DNA from: an uncultured Pelagibacteraceae bacterium
GTDB lineage: Bacteria; Pseudomonadota; Alphaproteobacteria; Pelagibacterales; Pelagibacteraceae
Reading direction: 5' to 3'
Assembly: GCA_902604065.1 (NCBI GenBank)
Contig: CACKXF010000006.1
Location: forward strand, 1 to 52,412
Length of the DNA: 52,412 nt
Below the pieces are notes generated by a model, which had not been told where the DNA came from, did no database searches, and worked only from the letters and a program-made list of their open reading frames with translations. Below are positions 1 to 9,640 of this stretch, one piece after another; position 1 is the first letter of the stretch; the number at the start of each line of letters is the position of its first letter. The translations under genes and the position numbers were made by a program.

Positions 1-3000
1 GAAATTTTCTAAATTTGAAACTTCATCGATCTCAATTGATACTTTTTTATACTCTTGGTTAACTAATTCATTTAATGATACAATTTTTTTTACATTTATT
101 CTTTTTTGATCTTTGTCAAACTCTTTAAATAACGTTAATACAAATGATTCCCCCTCTTTTAATATTTCTCTATTTTTAGTTAGTATTTCAGAAAATAAAA
201 ATAATTCAAACTCTCCCATTTTATCACTAAATTTAGCTATTGCGTAAGGTGTTCCTTTTAATGTTTTTTTTTCTTGAATTGACATTAAGGTACCGGCGAC
301 CTGACCTTCATTGTTTTTATTATTATTATATTCTTTGAAATGTAAAATTCTTAGTTGTTCAAAGATCTTTGTGTAATCATTTAGAGGATGATCAGATATA
401 TAAAAGCCTAAAGACTTAAATTCTTCACCAAGAAGTTCTTTTTTAGACCATGATTTAGAGGTTTGTAGTTCAAACTTCTCTTCATTGGTTTCGGTTTGAT
501 CATTAAAAAGATTGCTTTGATTGCTAATCTTTTCTTCAAAATAAATTTTATTTAATTGAATAATTTTAGGAATAGATTGAATTATCGCTTTTCTATTTTT
601 TTCAATATCATCAAATGCTCCGGACTTAACCAGTCCTTCAAGTTGTAATTTATTTATATCTTTAGGGCTTACTCGCTTAATAAAATCCAAAAGCGACTTA
701 TATTTACCTTTATTAATTCTTTCATTTACTAGGTTGCTAACAGCTTCAAAGCCTACGCTTTTAATTGCTCCTAAACCATAATAAATCTTGTTTTTTTTGG
801 CCTTAAAATCTCCAAAACAACTATTTATACTTGGCCTAACTACTTCGACTTTTAATCTTTTTAATTCTTCAACAAATTCTCTTAGTTTACTTGTATTAGT
901 GAGCTCAGTCGACATTGTTGCAGCTATAAATTCCTCTTTAAAGTATGTTTTCAAGTAAGCAGTTTGATAGGCAATTAATGCATAGGCTGCTGCGTGACTT
1001 TTATTAAATCCATATTCTGCAAATGGCTCGATTTTCGTAAAAATGTAACTAGCAATATCTTTTTTAATTCCTTTTTTTAAAGCACCATTAATGAATCTTT
1101 CTTTTTGTTCTTCTAGTTCAGCTCTCTTCTTTTTTCCCATTGCTCTTCTTAGAATATCAGCTTCACCAGCAGAAAATCCTGCTAATGTTTGAGCAATTTG
1201 CATAACTTGTTCTTGATATATTATAATCCCATAAGTCGGTTCCAGAATATTTTTTATACTTTCATGAATATACTCAGGTTCTCTTAAGCCATTTTTACAT
1301 TCATTATAAATGGGTATATTGCTCATTGGCCCAGGTCTATAAAGAGCAACTAATGCAATAATGTCATCAAATTTATTTGGTTTCATCTGTTTTATTGCTT
1401 CACGCATGCCAGTGCTTTCTAATTGAAACAGTCCAGTGGTTTCACCGGTTGATAGCAAATTATAAACTTTGTCATCACTCAAACTTATTTTTGATATATT
1501 AATTAATTTGTTCGTTTTGTTTATCATTTTAACTGTTTTATCTATGACGGTTAAAGTTTTAAGACCTAGTAGATCAAACTTAACTAGACCAGCGTTTTCA
1601 GACGAATACATATCGTATTGAGTTGAAGGAAGAGGTAGTTTGGAAGAGTAGTCAACATATAAAGGAATTTGATCAGAAAGTTCTGAATCTGCAATAACAA
1701 CTCCTGCTGCGTGAGTTGCCATGTTTCTATTTAACCCTTCAAGCTTTAAAGACAACTCAATTAATTTTTCAACTTTTTTATTATTTTTTATTTCTTCTTG
1801 AAATCTAGATTCTCTATTTATTGACTCTTGTAATGTAAGTGGTCTTGAGGGATCGAAAGGTATCATTTTACAAATTTTATCTACGTGGCCATAAGGGAGA
1901 CCCAATACTCTACCTACATCTCTTAAAACCATTCTTGCTTTAAATTTTCCAAATGTAATTATATGAGCTACGCCCCTACCATATTTAGTTTTTAAATATT
2001 CGAATACTTTGTCTCTTTTTTCTTCACAAAAATCTATATCAAAATCAGGCATTGAAATTCTATCTGGATTTAAAAATCTTTCAAAAATTAAATTAAATTC
2101 AATGGGATCTAAGTCTGTAATATCAAGACAATAAGCTACTAAAGATCCTGCTCCCGATCCTCTTCCAGGACCTACCGGGATTAAATTTTTTTTAGCCCAT
2201 CGTATATAATCTGATACAATTAAAAAATAGCTAGAATAATTCATTGATTTAATTATATTTATTTCATGAGTGAGTCTGTCATTATAAACGTTTTTGATTT
2301 CATCTTTATTCATATTTTTATTTTTAATTAAAATATAATTTTCTAATCTATTATTTAAACCTTTGTTTGCCTGTAAAAATAATTCACTATCAACATTATG
2401 ATTTTTTTCTAAAATAATATTCGGGAGTTTTGGTTTAGTTTTTTTTGGTTTAAAACTAAATTTTTTTGGAAAATTATAATTATTTTCTAATGCCTCAGGT
2501 ATATCCTCATATATTTTTTCTAAATCACTTGTGTTTTTTATATGATGATTGTTTTTATATTTTATTCTATTATTTTCATCTACAAATCTTTTTTCACCTA
2601 TACAAATTAAAGCATCATGAGCCTCGGCCATTTCTTTGCTTATATAAAATATTTCTTGGGAGGCTAATAAAGGTAAGTTAATTTCAAGAGATTGACTTAT
2701 TAAAAATGTTTCAAAGTCCTTTTCGCTGTCTTCGTTATGTCTTTGTATTTCAAAATAAAAATTATCTTTGAAATTTTCAGATAATTCTTTGAAGATTTTT
2801 TTTAATAAAGAGATTTTGTTTAGTTTAAAAAGACTTCCAAATAAATCCCTTACACCTCCCGAGAGCACTATTAAACCCTCGCTATTGTCAAATAGTTGAC
2901 TCAATTTACAATAAGGATCCGTAGTGCCATCTATATCAAGATAACTTGTTGAAGATAATCTTGTTAAATTTCTATATCCGTTTTCGGTTTTTGCAAAAAT

Positions 3001-3252
3001 AGGTAGCTTAGCAATTGTGTCGTTTATCTTAAAATTAATTTGAGATCCAATTAAAGGGTGAGTACCAACTTTACTAATTTTCTCAGCAAACTCTAAGGCT
3101 CCGCATAGATTGTTACTATCACAAAGACCGACTGCTTTAACTTTATTTTCTTTACAATATTTTGCTAAATCATCAATTTTTACAGCACCTTCACATATAG
3201 AAAACTGGGAATGAATTTTAAAGTTCGTAAATTGAAACTCATTTTTTTCCAT
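1..3252 (-). CDS. dnaE: DNA polymerase III alpha subunit, 3' end cut by window edge
   Basis: Replicative DNA polymerase catalytic subunit. The frame is open from ATG at 3252 to position 1 (1084 codons), so only the last part of the protein is missing compared with the usual 1,150 or so residues. The N-terminal PHP domain starts with a KIHSQFS stretch, where the metal-site pattern is degenerate. The catalytic PDFDIDF motif lies near residue 404, where E. coli has its catalytic aspartates. A QSNLF pentapeptide near residue 912 fits the beta-clamp binding motif. The visible C-terminal part would be the OB-fold region. The start overlaps the 3' end of lolD by 14 bp, so the two are probably translationally coupled. 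Identification is firm from these motifs; the extent beyond the edge cannot be seen. Confidence 0.96.
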   Translation of the reverse strand, partial: MEKNEFQFTNFKIHSQFSICEGAVKIDDLAKYCKENKVKAVGLCDSNNLCGALEFAEKISKVGTHPLIGSQINFKINDTIAKLPIFAKTENGYRNLTRLSSTSYLDIDGTTDPYCKLSQLFDNSEGLIVLSGGVRDLFGSLFKLNKISLLKKIFKELSENFKDNFYFEIQRHNEDSEKDFETFLISQSLEINLPLLASQEIFYISKEMAEAHDALICIGEKRFVDENNRIKYKNNHHIKNTSDLEKIYEDIPEALENNYNFPKKFSFKPKKTKPKLPNIILEKNHNVDSELFLQANKGLNNRLENYILIKNKNMNKDEIKNVYNDRLTHEINIIKSMNYSSYFLIVSDYIRWAKKNLIPVGPGRGSGAGSLVAYCLDITDLDPIEFNLIFERFLNPDRISMPDFDIDFCEEKRDKVFEYLKTKYGRGVAHIITFGKFKARMVLRDVGRVLGLPYGHVDKICKMIPFDPSRPLTLQESINRESRFQEEIKNNKKVEKLIELSLKLEGLNRNMATHAAGVVIADSELSDQIPLYVDYSSKLPLPSTQYDMYSSENAGLVKFDLLGLKTLTVIDKTVKMINKTNKLINISKISLSDDKVYNLLSTGETTGLFQLESTGMREAIKQMKPNKFDDIIALVALYRPGPMSNIPIYNECKNGLREPEYIHESIKNILEPTYGIIIYQEQVMQIAQTLAGFSAGEADILRRAMGKKKRAELEEQKERFINGALKKGIKKDIASYIFTKIEPFAEYGFNKSHAAAYALIAYQTAYLKTYFKEEFIAATMSTELTNTSKLREFVEELKRLKVEVVRPSINSCFGDFKAKKNKIYYGLGAIKSVGFEAVSNLVNERINKGKYKSLLDFIKRVSPKDINKLQLEGLVKSGAFDDIEKNRKAIIQSIPKIIQLNKIYFEEKISNQSNLFNDQTETNEEKFELQTSKSWSKKELLGEEFKSLGFYISDHPLNDYTKIFEQLRILHFKEYNNNKNNEGQVAGTLMSIQEKKTLKGTPYAIAKFSDKMGEFELFLFSEILTKNREILKEGESFVLTLFKEFDKDQKRINVKKIVSLNELVNQEYKKVSIEIDEVSNLENF

Positions 3253-3928
3253 GTATTCTTTTTACAATACCTTTTGAAATACTCAACTTATAATCAGCTT
3301 TGTTAGCAAGTTCTCTATTGTGAGTTGCAAATAAAATTGTTTTATTCATTTTTTTTAATTTAATGAAATAGTTAAATATTTCTTCTGAGGTTTTATAATC
3401 TAAATTTCCAGTCGGTTCGTCTGCCAATATCAAATCAGTTTCCGAAATTAAAGTTCTTGCTATTGCAACTCTTTGTTGTTCGCCTCCAGATAAGTCACTA
3501 GGAAAATAATCAAAACGATTAGACAATTGGACTTTAGCAAGAATTTTCTTTGATTTCTCGTAGCTTTTTTTCAGATCCTCATCTCTTATCAATAATGGCA
3601 ACATAACATTTTCAATAACATTTAGATCAGAAATTAAATTATTATTTTGAAAAATTAAAGATATTTTAAATCTTCTTAATCTATTAATATCATTTTTATT
3701 TAGATTGTTAATATCTTTATTAAAAAATAATATTTTCCCATTAGTAGGTTTTTCTAATAAAGATATTAAGTGAAGCAAAGTTGATTTCCCTGAACCGGAA
3801 GGTCCAGTAAGAGCTACTAATTCTCCTTTTTTTAAAGAAAAATTTATATTTTTAAATATTTCTACTTTTTTATTATTATGTGTAAAAAATTTACTTACAT
3901 TTTTGATGTTTAAAATATTACTAGTCAT
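3239..3928 (-). CDS. lolD: Lipoprotein-releasing ABC transporter ATPase LolD
   Basis: ATPase that drives extraction of outer-membrane lipoproteins from the inner membrane together with its FtsX-type permease partner. The 229-residue protein has Walker A GPSGSGKS at 42-49, a Q-loop glutamine near 94, the LSGGE signature at 146-150 and Walker B LILADE at 166-171, followed by the PTGNLD stretch typical of the LolD/FtsE/MacB group. It overlaps the upstream permease gene by 8 bp and the downstream dnaE by 14 bp. FtsE and MacB-type ATPases share these motifs; the neighbouring lolC/E gene and the proS-lolC-lolD-dnaE order point to LolD. Confidence 0.9.
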   Translation of the reverse strand: MTSNILNIKNVSKFFTHNNKKVEIFKNINFSLKKGELVALTGPSGSGKSTLLHLISLLEKPTNGKILFFNKDINNLNKNDINRLRRFKISLIFQNNNLISDLNVIENVMLPLLIRDEDLKKSYEKSKKILAKVQLSNRFDYFPSDLSGGEQQRVAIARTLISETDLILADEPTGNLDYKTSEEIFNYFIKLKKMNKTILFATHNRELANKADYKLSISKGIVKRIHGKK

Positions 3929-5150
3929 ATTTCAATGCACTGGTAGTTTTCATTTTTGATATAATTTTAGCTGGATAGTATGAGGCAATTGAAGAAATAG
4001 TAATTGACAAAATAAATACTATAAATACTGAACCAAAGTTAATTTCACTTGGCATTTTTTCTAAATAATAAATGTTAGATGGAAATATGTTTAACCCAAA
4101 TACTAATGATAAAAAATTTCTTATATTGTCTATATATATCGAGAATAAAATTCCAAAAAATATACCTGATATAGTAGCTAAAAAACCAATAGTAAAACCA
4201 GTTAAAAAAAAAGATTTAATTATAGAATTATTTGATAAACCTAAAGTTTTTATAATAGCTATTTCTTTTGTTTTATTCTTTATTAAAATAGTAAGACCTG
4301 AAATTATATTAAAGGCAGCAACTATAATAATAAGAGTTAAAATAATAAACATTACATTTCTTTCAACTTTTAAAGCTTTAAAAAAAGATTTATTTGTATC
4401 TGACCAAGTAGAAATAAATATATTTTTATCAATATTATTAATTTCTTTTTTATACTTTTCAGCCAAAAAAGGGTCCTTTAAAAAAACTTCTAAATCGACC
4501 TCATTTAATTTTTTATCAAAGATGGCTTTGGCATCGTTCATTTCCAAATATATTAAATTATGATCAAATTCATAAAAGCCACTATTAAAAATACCAGCAA
4601 TTATAAAATCATCTTGCTTTGGCACACCTCCAAATGGAGTAATAACAAATGATGATGAAACTATATTTATTTTGTCACCTATCTTTAAATTTAAGTTGTA
4701 AGCTAGTTCACCCCCAATCATAACAGTCCCTATAGAAAAATCTTTTAAATTTCCTTGTGTGATTTCTTTATTTAAAAAAGATAAAGATTTTTCTATTTCA
4801 TTTACTCCTTTTACAAGAACTCCTTTGGCTTTATTCTTGGTTAATACAATACCCTCTCCACTCACGGATTCTGTTATTGTTATATCTTTATATTTTTGAT
4901 TAAGTTTCTTTTTTAAATTTTTTTGATCAGACTGATTGGCTAATTGAATAATTAAATGAGGGTTTAAGCCTATTATTTTATCTGTTAAGTCTGCTCTAAA
5001 TCCATTCATTACAGACATTACAATTATTAAAACAGATACACCCAACATTATTCCTAGAAAAGAAAATAGAGATATTATTTTTAAAAAACCTTGTTTTTTT
5101 TTCGGTTTTAAATTCCTTAAAGCAATTAATCTTTCAGTATAGGTAAACAA
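3921..5150 (-). CDS. lolC: Lipoprotein-releasing system permease, LolC/LolE family
   Basis: Inner-membrane FtsX/MacB-type permease that hands lipoproteins to the periplasmic carrier LolA. One N-terminal membrane segment (rich in LGIMLGVSVLIIVMSVMNGF-type residues) precedes a periplasmic domain of about 220 residues, then three C-terminal membrane helices, as in LolC/LolE. There is no ATG near the 5' end. I favour TTG at 5150, which lies one base after the proS stop, has AAGAG upstream and aligns with the N-terminus of E. coli LolC; the alternative is TTG at 5189, inside proS, giving 422 residues. Only one LolC/E gene is present here, so a homodimeric (LolF-like) permease is possible, or a paralogue lies elsewhere. 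Confidence 0.85.
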   Translation of the reverse strand: MFTYTERLIALRNLKPKKKQGFLKIISLFSFLGIMLGVSVLIIVMSVMNGFRADLTDKIIGLNPHLIIQLANQSDQKNLKKKLNQKYKDITITESVSGEGIVLTKNKAKGVLVKGVNEIEKSLSFLNKEITQGNLKDFSIGTVMIGGELAYNLNLKIGDKINIVSSSFVITPFGGVPKQDDFIIAGIFNSGFYEFDHNLIYLEMNDAKAIFDKKLNEVDLEVFLKDPFLAEKYKKEINNIDKNIFISTWSDTNKSFFKALKVERNVMFIILTLIIIVAAFNIISGLTILIKNKTKEIAIIKTLGLSNNSIIKSFFLTGFTIGFLATISGIFFGILFSIYIDNIRNFLSLVFGLNIFPSNIYYLEKMPSEINFGSVFIVFILSITISSIASYYPAKIISKMKTTSALKYD

Positions 5151-5151
5151 T

Positions 5152-6465
5152 TTAACTCTTAATTTTTGATTTAACTTCTTTAAAATCAATAAAAGAACTC
5201 TCAGAGTTTATCTCTTTAAACTCAATTTTGCTCTCAGTAGACTTACTACCGACTATTATTTGATATGGAATTCCAATTAAATCGTGTTTTTTAAATTTCT
5301 GTGACATGTTCTCATCAACATCATCTAACAATACGTCAATATTTTGTTTTTTAAGATCATCATATAATTTTAAGGATTTTGTTAGATTTTCTTTATTGTT
5401 TTTGCTTATACTAGGAATAATTACCACATCAAAAGGAGAGATCGATTTTGGCCATTTCATAACCTCTTTTTCATAATTAGCCTCGATAATAGCTCCTACT
5501 AATCTTGAGACACCAATACCATAAGAGCCCATTTTAACTGAATTTTTTTTTCCATCTTTATTGTCTATAAAACAATTTAATGGTTTTGAGTATTTGTCAC
5601 CAAAATAAAATATATGTCCTACTTCTATACCTTTGGTTATAATTTGATTTTGTTTAGTTACTAATTTGTCAAACTTTATTTGTTCAAATTTATCATCAGT
5701 AGCCGCATAAACTGATGAAAAATCATTTCTCATTTTTTCAAGAGACTTGATATCAAAATTATAATTATTTACATCTATTTTAAAAATACTTTTATCAGTA
5801 TAAATTTTACTTTCTCCTGTTTCAGCTAAAATTATAAATTCATGTGAAAGATCCCCGCCTATTGGGCCAGTGTCTGCTGCCATAGGTATAGCTTGAAGGC
5901 CCAATCTTTTAAAAGTCTTAAGATATGAATAAAACATTTTATTGTAAGAAATTTTAGCGTTCGCTTCGTCAACATCAAAAGAATAGGCATCCTTCATGAA
6001 AAATTCTCTGCATCTCATAACTCCAAATCGAGGTCTTATTTCATCTCTAAACTTCCATTGTATGTGATAAAGCATTTGTGGAAGAGATTTATAGGACTTT
6101 ATTGAAGATCTAAATATATCGGTAATTAATTCTTCGTTTGTCGGTCCATATAACATCTCTCTACCTTGTCTGTCTTTAATTCTCAACATCTCTTCGCCGT
6201 AGTCTTCATATCTTTTACTTTCTTTCCAAATTTCAGCAGGCTGAATTGTAGGCATAAGCAATTCTTGGGCACCTATTTTATTTTGTTCTTCTCTTACAAT
6301 TTCTTCTATTTTTTTCATAACCTTCAGACCGATAGGTAACCATGAATAAATTCCAGCAGATGATTGTTTTATCATACCAGCTCTCAACATTAGTTGATGA
6401 GATTTTATTTTTGCATCTGAAGGTAGATTTTTAGTAATAGGCAAGAATAATTTTGATAAAAACAT
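5152..6465 (-). CDS. proS: Prolyl-tRNA synthetase, short form without editing insertion
   Basis: Class II aminoacyl-tRNA synthetase that charges tRNA-Pro. The 437 residues contain GPTNEE near 107-112, motif 2 FRDEIRPR at 139-146 with the following RCREFFMKD, and motif 3 GSYGIGVSR near residue 315, then an anticodon-binding C-terminal domain. The length is about 130 residues below the E. coli enzyme because the large editing insertion between motifs 2 and 3 is missing, as known for many alphaproteobacteria. The start codon shares its A with the stop of the upstream DUF1467 gene (TAATG). Confidence 0.95.
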   Translation of the reverse strand: MFLSKLFLPITKNLPSDAKIKSHQLMLRAGMIKQSSAGIYSWLPIGLKVMKKIEEIVREEQNKIGAQELLMPTIQPAEIWKESKRYEDYGEEMLRIKDRQGREMLYGPTNEELITDIFRSSIKSYKSLPQMLYHIQWKFRDEIRPRFGVMRCREFFMKDAYSFDVDEANAKISYNKMFYSYLKTFKRLGLQAIPMAADTGPIGGDLSHEFIILAETGESKIYTDKSIFKIDVNNYNFDIKSLEKMRNDFSSVYAATDDKFEQIKFDKLVTKQNQIITKGIEVGHIFYFGDKYSKPLNCFIDNKDGKKNSVKMGSYGIGVSRLVGAIIEANYEKEVMKWPKSISPFDVVIIPSISKNNKENLTKSLKLYDDLKKQNIDVLLDDVDENMSQKFKKHDLIGIPYQIIVGSKSTESKIEFKEINSESSFIDFKEVKSKIKS

Positions 6466-6719
6466 TATTTTATAAATTCTCTTAAATTAAAATGATCATT
6501 TACAACAATATAGTATATTAAAGCAAAAATTAATGTAGTAATTAAGGTTGTGTATAAAAATTTTTTTAGAATATTTGGATTTTTAGGTGCTCCTGGGTCT
6601 ATACCTTCTAAATTATTATTAAATTTCTTAGTATCGTGTTTAATGCCTATTGGTAAAACTGAAAAAAAAATTATCCACCAGATTATAACGTATATGACAA
6701 TTGAACCGGTTATACTCAT
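6465..6719 (-). CDS. DUF1467 family small membrane protein
   Basis: An 84-residue protein with two predicted membrane helices (roughly 5-27 and 52-73) joined by a loop containing the DPGAP sequence characteristic of the DUF1467 family. The function is unknown. It sits between rnj and proS, with one-base TAATG overlaps on both sides, a placement that recurs in alphaproteobacteria. Its tight coupling suggests it is translated together with its neighbours, but nothing in the sequence says what it does. Confidence 0.85.
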   Translation of the reverse strand: MSITGSIVIYVIIWWIIFFSVLPIGIKHDTKKFNNNLEGIDPGAPKNPNILKKFLYTTLITTLIFALIYYIVVNDHFNLREFIK

Positions 6720-8377
6720 TAAATTCTAGCCACATTAACGTTGGTGAAAGGTCTTTTACCAGTTTTTTCTTTAACTATTTTTCTACAGTTATGTTTAATT
6801 GTATCGATTAAATTTTTCTCTTGATTAAAATTATTTACTGCAAAGCTTTTACAAGTTTTTATAATCTGATCCTCTAAATCAAATTTAAATGTCTCGCTTA
6901 GTTCTTCTTCTGGAATTCCTCTAAAAGATATGATGGGTTTTTTTATTTTTCCATTATTTAAAATTATTAATGTTATCTCAAGTAAGCCATTGATTGAAAT
7001 ATTTTTTCTTTCTTTTATAGATAAAGAGTCTAATCCTACTGCAATTTTTCCATCTAAGTAAATTTTACCAGTGGGAGCCTTGTCTATTATTTCAGGTTGT
7101 TGGTCCTTAGATATTTTTATAATATCTCCGTTTTCAACTTTAAGATTAAATGGTATTTGCATTTCTTTTGCGAATGAAATGTGTTCTTTCATATGCCTAT
7201 GTTCACCATGAACCGGTATTATACACCTGGGTTTAACCCATTTATACATATCTTTTAAATCATCTCTATTCGCATGACCTGATACATGCACAAAAGCATT
7301 CTCTTCAGTAATAACTTCAATATCTCTTTTAACAATTAAGTTTTGAAGTGCGTAAAGTTTTTTTTCATTTCCTGGAATTATTTTTGATGAAAAAATTATA
7401 GTGTCACCGCTTTCTAAATTGACGTCTGGATGAATCTCGTTAGCTATTCTGTTTAAACCACCCATAGGTTCACCTTGGCTACCAGTGCATAGATAAATAA
7501 TATTTTCTTTAGGAATTTTATTAGCATCTCTAGGGTCAAGTGGTTCAATTACGTCTTTTAAATAACCACATTGTTTTGCAGCTTTATAAATTCTATGCAT
7601 CGATCTACCTACTAGTGAAATTTTTCTTTTAGTATGTTTTGCAATATAAAATATACTTTCCATTCTAGCTACATTTGAAGCAAAAGAAGTTACTAAAACT
7701 CTTTTTTTTTGATTTGATATTATTTTAAGTAAACTTTCTCTTACGTCTTGCTCTGAACCTGCTCTGCCAGGACTAAACACATTTGTGGAGTCACATATCA
7801 TTGCTATCACACCCTTTTCCCCTATAGCTCTTAGTTTTTTTTCATCTACTTTATTTCCGATTAATGGATTAGGATCAACTTTCCAATCACCAGTATGAAG
7901 GACAACGCCAACTGGTGTAGTAATACTTAATCCATTTGGTTCTAGGATTGAATGGGTCAAAGTTACAAAATCTATTTTAAAAGGTCCTAAATCAATCTTG
8001 CTATTCAATGCAACAATTTTTAAATAATTTGTAATATCTATTTTTTTTTCTTTAAATTTTTCTTGAATTAAAACTGCTGTGAAAGGTGTAGCATATATTT
8101 TACATTTTAATTTTGGCCATATATGAACAATAGAGCCTATATGGTCTTCGTGGGCATGAGTTAAAACTATACCTAATAGATCTTCTTTTTTTTCAATTAT
8201 GAATCCTGCATCAGGATAAATAAGGTCAATTCCTGGGATTGAATCATCCGCAAATGTTATGCCCATATCAACTATTAACCACTTTTGATTTTCTTCTGTT
8301 CCATAGGCATAAAGATTCATATTCATGCCAATTTCTCCGGAGCCTCCAAGAGGACAAAATAATAATTCTTCTTTCAT
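6719..8377 (-). CDS. rnj: Ribonuclease J
   Basis: Metallo-beta-lactamase/beta-CASP nuclease with 5'-exonuclease and endonuclease activity in RNA decay and rRNA maturation. The 552-residue protein shows the zinc-binding THAHEDHIG motif at 73-81, a second metal region LHTGDWK near 160, the beta-CASP domain with CTGSQGEP near 298, HVSGHA near 363 and PVHGEHRH near 385, followed by the C-terminal RNase J domain. The stop overlaps the start of the DUF1467 gene by one base, and the start lies 3 bp after the end of coaX. Confidence 0.95.
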   Translation of the reverse strand: MKEELLFCPLGGSGEIGMNMNLYAYGTEENQKWLIVDMGITFADDSIPGIDLIYPDAGFIIEKKEDLLGIVLTHAHEDHIGSIVHIWPKLKCKIYATPFTAVLIQEKFKEKKIDITNYLKIVALNSKIDLGPFKIDFVTLTHSILEPNGLSITTPVGVVLHTGDWKVDPNPLIGNKVDEKKLRAIGEKGVIAMICDSTNVFSPGRAGSEQDVRESLLKIISNQKKRVLVTSFASNVARMESIFYIAKHTKRKISLVGRSMHRIYKAAKQCGYLKDVIEPLDPRDANKIPKENIIYLCTGSQGEPMGGLNRIANEIHPDVNLESGDTIIFSSKIIPGNEKKLYALQNLIVKRDIEVITEENAFVHVSGHANRDDLKDMYKWVKPRCIIPVHGEHRHMKEHISFAKEMQIPFNLKVENGDIIKISKDQQPEIIDKAPTGKIYLDGKIAVGLDSLSIKERKNISINGLLEITLIILNNGKIKKPIISFRGIPEEELSETFKFDLEDQIIKTCKSFAVNNFNQEKNLIDTIKHNCRKIVKEKTGKRPFTNVNVARI

Positions 8378-8380
8378 GTT

Positions 8381-9119
8381 TTAATCAATTAATTTTAACA
8401 AGCCTTTAATGGTTAAATCTTTATCAATTTTTATTTTTTTATTTATTATATCTTTAAACAAATGAGATAAACCTCCTGTAAAAATAATTTTGAATTCTTT
8501 TTTTGTTTCTTTTTCAATCATATTTATAATATTGTCAATTAAACCTTTGTAGCCCCAATAAAAACCTGACTTAACAGCACTTTGTGTATTATTTCCAATA
8601 ATGTTTTTAATTTTAGTTAATTTGATATTAGGAATTAATTTTGCTTTAGATATCAAAGTATTTAAAGAAAGATTTACTCCAGGAGCTATAATACCCCCTT
8701 TATATGTATTTTTTAACACTACATCAAAAGTAGTAGCTGTGCCAAAATCAAGAACTATGAAATTATCTTTATAATTTATAACACTTATTGCATTTGCTAT
8801 TCTATCGGATCCAACTTGATTAATATTGACGTTAATTTTTAACATTTTTTTTAAATTAAATTGCTTTAGTTCATTTACCTCGAGTTTAAAAATTTTTTTA
8901 ACAGATTTTTTTATAATTTTAAATGCGTGAGGAACTACGCTAGAAAAAATAATTTTTCTCATATTGCTTTTATATAAGTGTAAATACCTGAGCTTTTTGT
9001 GTATATTTGAATTAGTTACATCATTTGTATTAAAAATCTTTTTTTTGACTAGTTTTTTTTTTACTATTAAAAACGCAAAGCTTTATCTCGGTATTTCCTA
9101 TATCTCCAATTATATACAT
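8381..9119 (-). pseudogene. coaX: Type III pantothenate kinase, frame broken at a run of ten A
   Basis: CoaX phosphorylates pantothenate, the first step of coenzyme A synthesis. ATG at 9119 starts MYIIGDIGNTEIKLCVF, which contains the phosphate-binding DIGNT motif, but this frame meets a stop about 28 codons in. The rest of the enzyme (VGSDRIANAI, DFGTATTFDVV, GGIIAPG, GFYWGYKG, FTGG) is in another frame, open from the region after the A-run to the stop at 8381. The two join perfectly if the run at 9053-9062 (ten T on the plus strand) is read as nine, giving 246 residues, the normal family length. It may be a sequencing error, a true frameshift mutation, or a gene rescued by polymerase slippage. 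The start overlaps birA by 10 bp. Confidence 0.88.
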
Positions 9120-9640
9120 AATTTAGTCAAAATAAATTTTTCAAAGTTAATTTTTATCTTTTTATACACATCAGATTTTTTTATTTTATTGTTGTTAAAT
9201 TTTTGAAGGTAAGATGTTTTTTTATAAGCAATCTTTGGGCTTTTATTTAAATTAATACCTATACCTACTATAAAAAATTTATTTTTTTTATATATTAATG
9301 TTTCCTGTAATACTCCACAAATTTTAGAACCTTTTATCAACAAGTCGTTTGGTAACTTTACAGAAATTTTTTCATTAACAAATTTTTCTAAACTTTTTTT
9401 TAATACCGTATAAATTTTTTTTGAAATTGATTTAAGCAAAATATTTTTTTTTATGCTAAAATAAATAGTGATAAATATATTTCCTTGATAAGATATCCAT
9501 CTTCTACCATATTGTCCTCGACCTTTCTTTTGATTTTTAGCAATTATCAAAGTTGGTTTAGTTTGACCTTTATTAATCCTTCTAATTGCTACGTTATTGG
9601 TGCTATCAACGCTTTTATATTTTATTATCTGCATTTTCAT
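9110..9640 (-). CDS. birA: Biotin-protein ligase, catalytic domain only
   Basis: Attaches biotin to the carrier protein of acetyl-CoA carboxylase and related enzymes. Starting at ATG 9640 gives 176 residues, with the biotinyl-AMP motif GRGQYGRRW at 40-48 and the SKICGVL stretch carrying the usual catalytic lysine. There is no N-terminal helix-turn-helix, so it should not act as the biotin repressor, and the SH3-like C-terminal domain is very short or absent. The longer frame from 9712 adds hydrophobic residues encoded inside nuoN and is unlikely; the 9640 start makes a TAATG overlap with the nuoN stop. Confidence 0.9.
   Translation of the reverse strand: MKMQIIKYKSVDSTNNVAIRRINKGQTKPTLIIAKNQKKGRGQYGRRWISYQGNIFITIYFSIKKNILLKSISKKIYTVLKKSLEKFVNEKISVKLPNDLLIKGSKICGVLQETLIYKKNKFFIVGIGINLNKSPKIAYKKTSYLQKFNNNKIKKSDVYKKIKINFEKFILTKLCI

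Noticed and set aside
4072-4563. A 163-codon open frame on the plus strand inside lolC
   Set aside because: It is antisense to a well-supported permease, has no family motif and reflects the low stop density of the complement of an AT-rich gene.
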